Below, piece after piece: positions 1 to 7,467 of a stretch of DNA of 28,028 nucleotides. This stretch comes from Bacteroidota bacterium. Lineage in GTDB: Bacteria > Bacteroidota > Bacteroidia > NS11-12g > UBA9320. The stretch is taken from assembly GCA_947499775.1 (NCBI GenBank), contig CANMPY010000003.1, positions 1 to 28,028 of the forward strand. Direction: 5' to 3'. The notes under the pieces were generated by a model that saw only the letters and a list, made by a program, of their open reading frames with translations, was not told where the DNA came from and made no database searches. The position numbers and the translations under genes were made by a program. Numbering within the stretch: the stretch's first letter is position 1; the number at the start of each line of letters is the position of its first letter.

Positions 1-368
1 TTATTTTCTTGTTGCTCTTTGCTCAGGATTTTATACAAATATAAACTATTCCAACAAATAATAGCTGCTTTCATAAGCCTTCTACAACTTTCTGCCATGA
101 TTTGTTCTTCTTGAGTTTGTTGCACAAACGATTGATCATTCTCTTGTGCAATTGCTTTTGAAAATTTGTTATTATTTTCTACAAGACTGAGTTGCTTTTC
201 TATAGATTGACGTAATTTTACATCATCTAGATATTTCAATATGAAGATGGATTTTACAATCTTACCAAATTCTTTAAGTGCTTGATATAGCCTATGTTGC
301 GTTGAATAAGAGTTGAGTCTTGATAATAGTTGAGATGCAGTGCTTCGTTTAAGTTTAATTGTAGCCAT
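1..368 (-). pseudogene. tnpA: Tn3-family transposase, C-terminal fragment
   Basis: A minus-strand frame is open from position 413 to beyond the left edge; an ATG lies at 368. The 122 residues visible match, from memory, the C-terminal part of Tn3-family TnpA: an ATIKLK..TASQLL..LNSYS segment, then ALKEFG.I.KS.F.L.Y.DDV.LRQ, then a QL..VE...KFSKAI segment and an EEQ...ESC..L..AIICWN..YL segment. The Glu at fragment residue 64 should align with the Glu of the DDE catalytic triad (inference). A full TnpA has roughly 1000 residues, so more than 800 N-terminal residues are missing, and the tail continues outside the window. Similarity starts at about residue 1 of this reading, where the DNA passes into a glycosyltransferase gene in another frame. 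No terminal inverted repeat is visible at the junction. Non-functional remnant. High confidence in the family, low in how it arose. Confidence 0.85.
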
Positions 369-1153
369 GAATCTGGAGCAACCAAGTTGAGGAGAAAATA
401 GGAGCCCCCCACTTTATTTTCAAGCCATTTGCAATACCAAATCCAAGCCATTACCATTGCCATAGCAAAAAGTAATGCAAGGGTAATTTTTGATTTTTTT
501 TGATTTTTAAGATAAAGCATTACCTCCACACAAGCCATCGCAATTACAAATACCAACGACGTTATTTTTATTAAACAGGCTAAAGTGATAAACAACGTAA
601 ACCATAGGATTTTAAATTTAGTAAAATGGTTGATATGAAAGTACCAATGCCTTAGGGCTAAAAGCATAAAAGCAAGTGACGCTGTATCGGGCAAAAAATT
701 TGGGGTATAAAAAGCAAGAATGGCGCCAAAATACCATGTAAAGGTTACCAAAAGTGCCGATAACCAATTAGCTAACCAAAGGCAAAGAATGTCGAAAATT
801 GCCCATAACCCTATTCCCATTAGGCACCACATCAATAACCGATACCAATAAGGATTGGGCCCAAAAAAGCTGTAAATAATGGCCACGCAATAATTAATGA
901 TCGGAAATTCACATGGTGTAATACCATCTTTTGTGGCTGTTTCCATAACACGTGGCTCAAAAAAGTTCATATTTACCTTTGCATAATTCAAGGCTATTGA
1001 CGCTCTATCTACCTGAGCGCCTTGATGAATAGATAGCGGAGGCAACGAACTGATTTTTGGAAATTCGAAAATTAAAGCTGTAAAAAGCCAAAGCCATAAA
1101 AATAGAAAATGCCTATTGGTTAAAGCTTTTATTATTTTAAGTTTATATAGCAC
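254..1153 (-). CDS. truncated GT39-type membrane glycosyltransferase
   Basis: Multi-spanning membrane protein. An N-terminal hydrophobic segment (about residues 14-32) is followed by a loop with a HQGAQVDRASIALNY motif and an N-FFEPRV segment, then E-FPI and several transmembrane helices to about residue 240. This pattern recalls the Bacteroidota GT39/PMT-like polyprenyl-phosphate-sugar transferases, which have acidic residues in the first periplasmic loop and are usually about 500 residues long. Start is GTG at 1153; a stop codon lies three codons upstream and no ATG is near. It follows the C1 peptidase by 33 bases and is probably the last gene of the cysS operon. The gene is broken: from about position 375 leftward the DNA codes, in another frame, for a Tn3 transposase, so the last 35-40 residues of this reading are not native. 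Probably inactive. Family confidence is moderate. Confidence 0.7.
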   Translation of the reverse strand: MLYKLKIIKALTNRHFLFLWLWLFTALIFEFPKISSLPPLSIHQGAQVDRASIALNYAKVNMNFFEPRVMETATKDGITPCEFPIINYCVAIIYSFFGPNPYWYRLLMWCLMGIGLWAIFDILCLWLANWLSALLVTFTWYFGAILAFYTPNFLPDTASLAFMLLALRHWYFHINHFTKFKILWFTLFITLACLIKITSLVFVIAMACVEVMLYLKNQKKSKITLALLFAMAMVMAWIWYCKWLENKVGGSYFLLNLVAPDSWLQLNLNEALHLNYYQDSTLIQRNIGYIKHLKNLVRL

Positions 1154-1186
1154 GTTGCTTTATGGGCTTATTTTAGTGTACACTAA

Positions 1187-2311
1187 TTATTTAATAGGTC
1201 TTGAGGGTAAGTATAATAAATCTTCCATATGTGATTTGATGGATTTAGGGATTTGGTTTTTATGTATAAAAATAGAAAGCGTTTTTAGTTTAACGTAGTT
1301 TTCAGACATATAAACATAGCCGTTAATACCAGCTTTATCGCCCCACGAGTTTTTAGTAATGAAATAGCGTGTTCCTTTTTGATCGGTAGCCATACCTGTT
1401 ATATGCATAAGATGATCGTCGGTGGTTTCATGGCTATCAAAGGTTGATTGTCGCAGTTCTTGGGTAGGGATTATTTCTATAGAATTGGTATCGTTAATGA
1501 TTTGGTTTAATAAAGTAGCAGCACCCCCTTTTCGAGCAAATCCAGGTTCACTTACATCGCCATCCCATTCAATGGTATATCCATTATTTAATGAAAATAC
1601 AATGGCTTCGATGAGTTGCTCCATTGGCACATTTAAGTATTGCCCATGCGAATAATTATCTGGAATTTCCAAATCAAAAAATGAATAGTAAGGATGATGT
1701 GTATAGCTTGTAAGTCCGATATAATCATCTGCATATACACCAAGCGAAGCACCATAAGTAGAGGCATTATAGATGGCATTTTCGTATTGAAAAACAGGAG
1801 GACATGCGCCTAAAAAGGAATCCAAAATTTGATCGAAACGAATGCTCCAATCTTTAGGAATAATAGGTTTGCTTACAATAGAATCTAAATAATTTTTTAA
1901 TGATTTTTCTAACTCAACATGGTTGTGGGATGTGCCATTCATTTTGCCGCTGTAAATTTCTTCAGGCATCATGCCATATTTTTTTAAAACATAAAAAAAA
2001 TCATGTGAAAGAGCCCCTTGACTAAAACTAGCATGCCCATGATAGCGAAGGTAAAGCAAGGCTTTTTCCATATAAATCTTTCGTACCACAAACATTTCAG
2101 ATAGGTCCTTTTTTTTGCCTGTTTTACGCAGTATTTCAGATTCGATAAATGATGTGGTGCTAAAGCTCCAACATGTACCAGTATTGCCTTGGCTTTTAAC
2201 ATCTGTAGCTTCCAAGTTTTTTACAATCGTAAATTTTAATGGACTTTCGGTTTGTGCTATTCCAAGCTTTACTATACTAAGGAGAAAAAATAAGGGAAGT
2301 ATACGTTTCAT
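1187..2311 (-). CDS. exported C1B (bleomycin hydrolase/PepC-like) cysteine peptidase
   Basis: Papain-clan aminopeptidase of the bleomycin hydrolase/PepC type, 374 residues. A signal peptide covers residues 1-19 with a cut after GIA, leaving Gln20 as the mature N-terminus, so it acts in the periplasm or outside. Catalytic features are visible: oxyanion Gln41 and nucleophile Cys47 in SQGNTGTCWSF, His303 in LMHITG, and Asn321 in TKNSWG. Cytosolic bleomycin hydrolases have about 450 residues, so this is a shorter secreted version. Such enzymes typically trim peptides from the N-terminus; the substrate here is unknown. It lies 33 bases downstream of the SprT-like gene and 33 bases before the truncated glycosyltransferase, as part of the minus-strand cysS operon. 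ATG start at 2311 is preferred because the signal peptide begins there. Confidence 0.9.
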   Translation of the reverse strand: MKRILPLFFLLSIVKLGIAQTESPLKFTIVKNLEATDVKSQGNTGTCWSFSTTSFIESEILRKTGKKKDLSEMFVVRKIYMEKALLYLRYHGHASFSQGALSHDFFYVLKKYGMMPEEIYSGKMNGTSHNHVELEKSLKNYLDSIVSKPIIPKDWSIRFDQILDSFLGACPPVFQYENAIYNASTYGASLGVYADDYIGLTSYTHHPYYSFFDLEIPDNYSHGQYLNVPMEQLIEAIVFSLNNGYTIEWDGDVSEPGFARKGGAATLLNQIINDTNSIEIIPTQELRQSTFDSHETTDDHLMHITGMATDQKGTRYFITKNSWGDKAGINGYVYMSENYVKLKTLSIFIHKNQIPKSIKSHMEDLLYLPSRPIK

Positions 2312-2344
2312 ATGTATTTTATTTAATAGTGGATTACTGTTTTT

Positions 2345-2968
2345 TTAGGCTTCTACAACCTTAACTCTTGCGAGTGCATTTACAAAATAATACCTTTTAT
2401 TGGTCAAATTTAGACACCTAAACCGTTTTCGTTCCAAGGGGCCTTTTCTAAAAAATTTATTACCACCCAGCACAAAGTCAATGTTTTCGGGCAATTCTTC
2501 TAAATGCAAAAGTCCGTCATCGGGCTGATGATCTTGCAAAGCCTTAAGCAAATCAATATCTGCACAACTCGATGCTGCAGGGTTTTTCATATATTTATTT
2601 AAAGCAACCAGCACATTTTCCGGAAAAACGTTTTGATTCATAAATGGATTCATGAGTTGCTTAAAGTGCTCTTTCCATTCTTTTCCATGTGGCAACACCC
2701 TATTTTTATGTTGGTTCCAGCAGGTTAAATGGGCCACTTCGTGAACAAAAGTGATTAAGAATGAAAATTTATTGAGACTTTTATTGACCGTAATTCTGTG
2801 CCCTAAATCTTTAAAAGGCGCGCGGTAGTCGCCTAATTTTGTCGCTCGGTGTTTGGTGAGTTTTAAATGAACATGATATGAAATAATCATTTCGGCCACC
2901 TGCATTTCTGTGCCTGGGGGCAAAAAAGGAAGCAGGTTAGTGGCTAATGAATTGAGTTTTGGATGCAC
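2345..2968 (-). CDS. SprT-like zinc metalloprotease-domain protein
   Basis: Protein of 207 residues with the SprT-like zinc motif HEVAH (His76, Glu77, His80) and a downstream His94 in PHGKEWKEHF, the usual third ligand in this family. The region after residue 140 carries basic and aromatic patches (FFRKGPLERKRFRC, KRYYFVNALARV) that may form the small C-terminal sheet or zinc-ribbon-like end seen in SprT proteins, but without the full Cys set. There is no signal peptide, so it is probably cytoplasmic. Eukaryotic relatives (Spartan) degrade DNA-protein crosslinks; the bacterial role is unsettled. The start appears to be GTG at 2968, because no ATG lies between it and the in-frame stop at 2987-2989. 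It is 18 bases downstream of the glutaminyl cyclase gene in the same operon. Confidence 0.85.
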   Translation of the reverse strand: MHPKLNSLATNLLPFLPPGTEMQVAEMIISYHVHLKLTKHRATKLGDYRAPFKDLGHRITVNKSLNKFSFLITFVHEVAHLTCWNQHKNRVLPHGKEWKEHFKQLMNPFMNQNVFPENVLVALNKYMKNPAASSCADIDLLKALQDHQPDDGLLHLEELPENIDFVLGGNKFFRKGPLERKRFRCLNLTNKRYYFVNALARVKVVEA

Positions 2969-2986
2969 GTGTTTGAGTGAAAGTGT

Positions 2987-3991
2987 TTACTCAATATTGG
3001 CTTCTTTTTTCAAAACGGTTTGAAGTACTGTTTTACCAACGGCCATAAGCGTTTGGCGGTCAATAATACTCATATTATCATCGTGAGTGTGCCAATAGGC
3101 GCCAAACCCTGATTTAGTATTCGAATTGTAATCTATAATATCAATAGTGGGTACGCCGCCATAAAAACTCAAATAAACATGATCATCGGTAATTCCTGCT
3201 TTATTATAATCAATAAAATAGCTACCATAGCCCATTGTTACAGCCGTGCGCCAAACCATTCCCAAAAAATTATTATCAAATCGTGCTGACATTTCTTCAC
3301 GTGCAAATGTTGAATTTTTAGCGCCAACCATATCCAATAATATTCCATTGGTAGCCCTATAATCGGCTACATGTTTATGTTTGGTCCAATATTGCGAACC
3401 AAGACACCAAGTATCTTGGTCTTCGCTGCTATTTGTTCCTCCATCTTCTACATCAAAAAACATAATATCGATGCCTAATTCAGGTTTTATCAAATGCAAT
3501 TGCCGTGCAATCTCAAGCAATACACCTACGCCGCTTCCTCCATCATTGGCTCCATCCGAAGGAGTTGTCTTATTTTTTGTGTCTTGATCGGCTTGAGGCC
3601 GTGTATCCCAATGAGCGCATAAGAGTATTCGATTTGGATTTTTAGGGTTAAATGCGCCAATTATATTTTTAGCTTTCCATATTTCACCTCCTTTGCTTTT
3701 GGCATCAAAGTTTTGGATATAAACCGTATCAGCCCATTGCCCAAGCTTTTCTTGCATCCAATTGCCACACTTGCGGTGCGCTTCTGTATTAGGTACCCTC
3801 GGGCCAAAACTAACTTGTTTGGCTACATAATCATAGGCGCTATCCGAATTAAAATTATTTTGAAGTAAGGCCTTAACAGGATTGAGAGAGTCGACTAAAG
3901 TATCGTTAGTTTCGTCAGTAGTAGGCCCCTTGCAGCTGCAAAAAAAACTAATAGTTGCAGTAAAAAGTATCAGGTTTAATACGTTCTTCAT
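2987..3991 (-). CDS. glutaminyl-peptide cyclotransferase (M28 family) lipoprotein
   Basis: M28-fold enzyme of the type II glutaminyl cyclase group, which turns N-terminal Gln of exported proteins into pyroglutamate. The N-terminus is a lipoprotein signal with a Cys pair at residues 18 and 20 before KGPTTDE; Cys20 is the likely lipidated residue. Metal and catalytic elements appear in order: AHWDTRP (His127, Asp129), ANDGGSGVG (Asp150), FFDVEDGG (Glu182, Asp183), LLDMVGA (Asp220), DDHVYL (His271) and HTHDD (His303). The retained WCLGSQYW segment separates it from generic M28 aminopeptidases. It starts 6 bases after the cysS stop, so co-transcription is likely. Five secreted proteins in this window present Gln at position +1, which fits a general processing role. 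Confidence is high for M28/QC, slightly lower for cyclase versus aminopeptidase activity. Confidence 0.9.
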   Translation of the reverse strand: MKNVLNLILFTATISFFCSCKGPTTDETNDTLVDSLNPVKALLQNNFNSDSAYDYVAKQVSFGPRVPNTEAHRKCGNWMQEKLGQWADTVYIQNFDAKSKGGEIWKAKNIIGAFNPKNPNRILLCAHWDTRPQADQDTKNKTTPSDGANDGGSGVGVLLEIARQLHLIKPELGIDIMFFDVEDGGTNSSEDQDTWCLGSQYWTKHKHVADYRATNGILLDMVGAKNSTFAREEMSARFDNNFLGMVWRTAVTMGYGSYFIDYNKAGITDDHVYLSFYGGVPTIDIIDYNSNTKSGFGAYWHTHDDNMSIIDRQTLMAVGKTVLQTVLKKEANIE

Positions 3992-3997
3992 TTTTTT

Positions 3998-5482
3998 TTA
4001 ACTTTGTTTAATACTATATGTTGTGCAATCTTTTCCGTCTTTGAGTTCAAATCCTGCTTCCAATAATTGTTTGCGTATGGCATCTGATTTATTAAAATCT
4101 TTTGCATCCTTAGCTTCATTGCGCAAGCTAATTAAAAGCTTCATTAAGGAGTCAATTAAATTTTGAGTCCCATCCTTTTGTTCATTTTCAAGTCCTAATA
4201 CATCAATAACAATTAATTGAAAAATTGTTTTTAACGCTTCAAGATCATCCTTATTAATTGACGCTGAGCCGTCGTTAATTTTATTAATCCATCCCACTGC
4301 TTCAAATAAATGAGCTAGGGCTATAGGCGTATTAATATCTTCATTTAGGGCCGCATCTATATTTTCTTTCAATACCGTAATATTAAAATCAGAATGGTTA
4401 CTCGGCGTTAATTGACTAAGTATATTCAGTGCATTCATCAATCGTTTTAGTCCTTTTTCTGCGGCTTTTAACGCATCGTTACTAAAATCGAGAGGGCTTC
4501 GGTAATGGGCTTGAAGGATAAAAAATCGTAATGTCATTGGACTATAGGCCTGTTCCAATAATTCATGTTTGCCTTCGAATAATTCTGAAAGCATAACACC
4601 ATTATTTAATGACTTAGCCATCTTTTGTCCATTAATGGTAACCATATTGTGGTGTATCCAATATTTGGCCGGATTAACGGTATTGCATGCCGTACTCTGA
4701 GCTATCTCACTTTCGTGATGCGGAAATAACAAATCCATTCCACCTCCATGAATGTCAAATGATTTCCCTAAATATTTAGCACTCATTGCGCTGCATTCAA
4801 TATGCCAACCAGGGAATCCATTGCTCCATGGCGAAGGCCATTGCATAATATGGCTATCGGTAGCCTTTTTCCACAATGCAAAATCATTAGGATTTATTTT
4901 TTCTGATTGCCCCTCCAATTCACGTCTTGCCTCACCTGCACCAGCTATCAAATCGTCGAGTATTCGCCCTGATAATTTACCGTAATCATGGGTTTCGGCA
5001 TATTTAAGAACGTCAAAATAAACAGAGCCATTCGATTCATAAGCAAAACCATTATTAATAATTTGAGTAATCATTTCAATCTGCTCGATGATATGCCCTG
5101 ATGCCCGTGGTTCAATAGATGGTCTTTTTACATTAAGCTTATCAAGATTAAGATGGTAGGCGTCGGTATAATATTGTGCAATTTCCATTGGCTCCAACAT
5201 TTCCATTTTGGCACGTTTTGCTATTTTATCTTCGCCATCATCGGCATCGTTCACCAAATGACCTACATCTGTAATGTTGCGTACAAACCTTACTTTGTAA
5301 TTTAAATGAAGTAAATAGCGATGTATGACATCAAAAACAATAGGACCTCTAGCATGACCTAAATGTGGATATCCATAAACAGTGGGGCCACATAAGTATA
5401 AACCAACAAATGGAGAATTTATAGGTGTGAAATTTTCGATTTTACCCGATAGGGTATTATAAACACGTAACACAGAAGACAT
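3998..5482 (-). CDS. cysS: cysteinyl-tRNA synthetase
   Basis: Class I synthetase charging tRNA-Cys, 494 residues, close to the usual 460-490. Visible signatures: Cys31 in LYLCGPTVYG, the HIGH variant HLGH at residues 40-43, zinc ligands Cys230 (GWHIECSAM), His255 and Glu259 (FPHHESE), and the KMSKS variant KMAKS at 287-291. The C-terminal anticodon-binding region ends in a DFNKSDAIRKQL..AG segment typical of the family. ATG at 5482 is supported by the CGPTVYG motif lying at the normal distance. A TATTTTTG box lies 6 bases upstream of the ATG, implying a very short 5' leader. It is the first gene of the minus-strand operon that includes the glutaminyl cyclase, SprT-like and C1 peptidase genes. 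Confidence 0.98.
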   Translation of the reverse strand: MSSVLRVYNTLSGKIENFTPINSPFVGLYLCGPTVYGYPHLGHARGPIVFDVIHRYLLHLNYKVRFVRNITDVGHLVNDADDGEDKIAKRAKMEMLEPMEIAQYYTDAYHLNLDKLNVKRPSIEPRASGHIIEQIEMITQIINNGFAYESNGSVYFDVLKYAETHDYGKLSGRILDDLIAGAGEARRELEGQSEKINPNDFALWKKATDSHIMQWPSPWSNGFPGWHIECSAMSAKYLGKSFDIHGGGMDLLFPHHESEIAQSTACNTVNPAKYWIHHNMVTINGQKMAKSLNNGVMLSELFEGKHELLEQAYSPMTLRFFILQAHYRSPLDFSNDALKAAEKGLKRLMNALNILSQLTPSNHSDFNITVLKENIDAALNEDINTPIALAHLFEAVGWINKINDGSASINKDDLEALKTIFQLIVIDVLGLENEQKDGTQNLIDSLMKLLISLRNEAKDAKDFNKSDAIRKQLLEAGFELKDGKDCTTYSIKQS

Positions 5483-5488
5483 GGCCTA

Positions 5489-5496
5489 CAAAAATA
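5489..5496 (-). promoter_or_regulatory. -7 box (TATTTTTG) for cysS
   Basis: On the minus strand TATTTTTG matches the Bacteroidota TAnnTTTG consensus and ends 6 bases before the cysS ATG. No TTG was found 17-23 bases upstream, so the -33 element is weak or absent. The box overlaps the tail of the hairpin at 5494-5517. Confidence 0.55.
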
Positions 5497-5517
5497 ACCC
5501 AATTTAAGTTGGGTTAT
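5494..5517 (-). terminator. probable rho-independent terminator after asd
   Basis: A perfect 9-base inverted repeat (ATAACCCAA / TTGGGTTAT) with a 6-base loop is followed on the minus strand by a short T run. It would end the transcript of the four-gene operon finishing with asd. The T run is part of the cysS -7 box. Confidence 0.55.
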
Positions 5518-5603
5518 CTATACATTACAAGATTTGATATCCCGTTTGTTTGGATGGCCTTTTTCTTTACCTAAATCCGAATTTACAATAAGGCTTAATC
5601 GAA

Positions 5604-6596
5604 TTAAATTAAGGCTTTAGATACTAAATATTCGGCAATTTGTATGGCATTTGTAGCTGCACCTTTTCGCAAATTATCCGAAACAATCCACATGTTTAAG
5701 GTTTTAGCTTGCGATTCGTCCCGTCTGATTCTACCAACAAATACTGCATCTTTGCCTTCGGCAGTCATTGGCATAGGGTATATTTGATTTTCTAAATCAT
5801 CTTGAACACTAATGCCTGGAAAGTTTTGGAGTAGGCTTACAACTTGATCACGATCAAATTCATTTTCAAATTCAATATTTACCGATTCTGAATGCCCGCC
5901 CATAACTGGGATTCTAACTGTTGTTGATGTAAGTTTTATCGTGTCGTCTCCCATTATTTTTTTGGTCTCGTTCACCATTTTCATTTCTTCTTTGGTGTAT
6001 CCATTATCCATAAAAATATCTATTTGGGGTATGGCATTAAGGTCTATTTTGTATTTATAAGCCATTTGGCCTTCAATGCCTTGGCGCTCGTTCATCAACT
6101 GGTTAACGGCACTTATTCCTGTTCCTGTAACTGATTGATACGTAGAAACCACAACGCGTTTTATTTTTAAAACATCGTGTAATGGTTTTAATGCAACAAC
6201 AAGTTGTATTGTACTGCAATTTGGGTTTGCTATTATTTTATCGTCTTTGCCTAAAATATCAGCATTAACTTCCGGAACAACCAATTTTTTGGTTGGGTCC
6301 ATTCGCCAGGCCGATGAATTATCAATAACGGTTGTACCCGCTTGTGCAAACAATGGAGCAAATTGTAAGGATACATTTCCTCCCGCCGAAAATAAGGCAA
6401 TATTTGGCTTTAGCGCTATAGCTTCGGCCATGCTAACTATAGCATACTCTTTATTTTTAAATTTTATGATTTTTCCAACAGAATTTTCGCTCGCAACGGG
6501 AATTAAATTAGCAATTGGAAAATTTCTTTCTTCTAATAGTTTAAGCATGGTGCGCCCAACCAAACCGGTAGCGCCAACAACAGCAACAGTATACAT
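5604..6596 (-). CDS. asd: aspartate-semialdehyde dehydrogenase
   Basis: NADPH-dependent enzyme converting aspartyl phosphate to aspartate semialdehyde, the branch point for lysine/diaminopimelate, threonine and methionine. Length of 330 residues is normal. Visible features: nucleotide-binding GATGLVG at residues 8-14, SAGGNVS at 70-76, catalytic Cys127 in NPNCSTIQ, and catalytic His235 in GGHSESVN. The closing segment DNLRKGAATNAIQIAE is also typical. It starts 4 bases after the stop of the DAHP synthase gene, so the two are co-transcribed, linking two amino-acid entry enzymes. The 107 bases between its stop and cysS hold the terminator-like hairpin and the cysS promoter. Confidence 0.98.
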   Translation of the reverse strand: MYTVAVVGATGLVGRTMLKLLEERNFPIANLIPVASENSVGKIIKFKNKEYAIVSMAEAIALKPNIALFSAGGNVSLQFAPLFAQAGTTVIDNSSAWRMDPTKKLVVPEVNADILGKDDKIIANPNCSTIQLVVALKPLHDVLKIKRVVVSTYQSVTGTGISAVNQLMNERQGIEGQMAYKYKIDLNAIPQIDIFMDNGYTKEEMKMVNETKKIMGDDTIKLTSTTVRIPVMGGHSESVNIEFENEFDRDQVVSLLQNFPGISVQDDLENQIYPMPMTAEGKDAVFVGRIRRDESQAKTLNMWIVSDNLRKGAATNAIQIAEYLVSKALI

Positions 6597-6600
6597 GTTA

Positions 6601-7458
6601 TTAATTGAATTGTGTTTTTAATTGAAAATCAGGTATTTCTTTACCATTAAGTGTCCCCATTAATTTTAGTTTATTTAACAAATCCGAAAATTGATCAAAT
6701 CTTAAGGATTGGGGCCCATCACTTAATGCAGCTTCGGGGTTATTATGTACCTCTATCATAAGTCCATCAGCTCCTGCAGCAATTGCAGCTAGGGCCATTG
6801 AATTTACGATATCGCGGTTGCCAGTGGCTTGGCTAGGATCGGCAATAATTGGCAAATGACTTAAATGTTTTATTAATGGAATAGCAGCTATATCCATTGT
6901 GTTTCGTGTGGTATGGTCAAAAGTTCTGATTCCCCTTTCGCACAAGATAACCTGTTTGTTACCCCCCATCAAAATATATTCGGCTGCCAAAAGCCACTCT
7001 TCAAGTGTAGCATCCATCCCTCGTTTTAATAAAATAGGTTTATCAGTTTTTCCTAGTTCTTTTAAAAAGTGATAATTTTTCATATTACGAGCTCCAATTT
7101 GAAGAATATCGGTATATGGGTACACGGTATCTAATAAACTAAGATCCATAACCTCTGTTATTATGGCCATGTCATGCTTCTGCGCAACGCTTTTTAATAA
7201 CTTAAGGCCATCTTCTTTTAAACCCTGAAAAGAATACGGGGATGTTCTTGGTTTATATGCCCCACCTCTCAAAATCTTGATGCCTTTTTCGGCTAAAAAT
7301 GCACCAATGGTAAAAAGCTGTTCTTCTGACTCAACGGCGCAAGGACCTGCAATTATGGCTAAATCTTTACCACCAATCTTAATTCCATTAACCTCCACTA
7401 TGGTATGGGGATTATCAATAGATTTTTTTGCTAGTGGATAGGAATTCTTTAAGCCCAT
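6601..7458 (-). CDS. aroF: 3-deoxy-7-phosphoheptulonate (DAHP) synthase, type I-beta
   Basis: First enzyme of the shikimate pathway, joining phosphoenolpyruvate and erythrose 4-phosphate. The 285 residues form one TIM-barrel domain without a fused chorismate mutase or a long regulatory N-domain. Motifs: AGPCAVES (metal ligand Cys40), LRGGAYKPRTSPYSFQG (63-79), LLKRGM (144-149), CERGIRTF (173-180), MIEVH (Glu236) and LSDGPQSL (Asp247). DAHP synthase rather than KDO8P synthase is favoured by KPRTSPYSF. One oddity: the usual DPSH motif, whose His is a metal ligand, reads DPSQATG here (Gln210). It lies 9 bases downstream of the DUF4270 gene and 4 bases upstream of asd. Confidence 0.95.
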   Translation of the reverse strand: MGLKNSYPLAKKSIDNPHTIVEVNGIKIGGKDLAIIAGPCAVESEEQLFTIGAFLAEKGIKILRGGAYKPRTSPYSFQGLKEDGLKLLKSVAQKHDMAIITEVMDLSLLDTVYPYTDILQIGARNMKNYHFLKELGKTDKPILLKRGMDATLEEWLLAAEYILMGGNKQVILCERGIRTFDHTTRNTMDIAAIPLIKHLSHLPIIADPSQATGNRDIVNSMALAAIAAGADGLMIEVHNNPEAALSDGPQSLRFDQFSDLLNKLKLMGTLNGKEIPDFQLKTQFN

Positions 7459-7467
7459 AATCTCAGG

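Noticed and set aside
254..370. C-terminal residues of the glycosyltransferase reading (after about residue 262)
   Set aside because: The same bases encode conserved Tn3 TnpA residues in another frame, so these residues are read-through and not native protein.
1116..1298. 60-codon plus-strand open frame across the glycosyltransferase/C1 peptidase gap
   Set aside because: It overlaps both minus-strand genes, has no promoter box or recognisable product, and looks like a chance frame in AT-rich DNA.
6601..7458. KDO8P synthase as the identity of the DAHP-synthase-like gene
   Set aside because: KPRTSPYSFQG and the DPSQATG region match type I-beta DAHP synthase, not the KANRSS and DATH motifs of KdsA.
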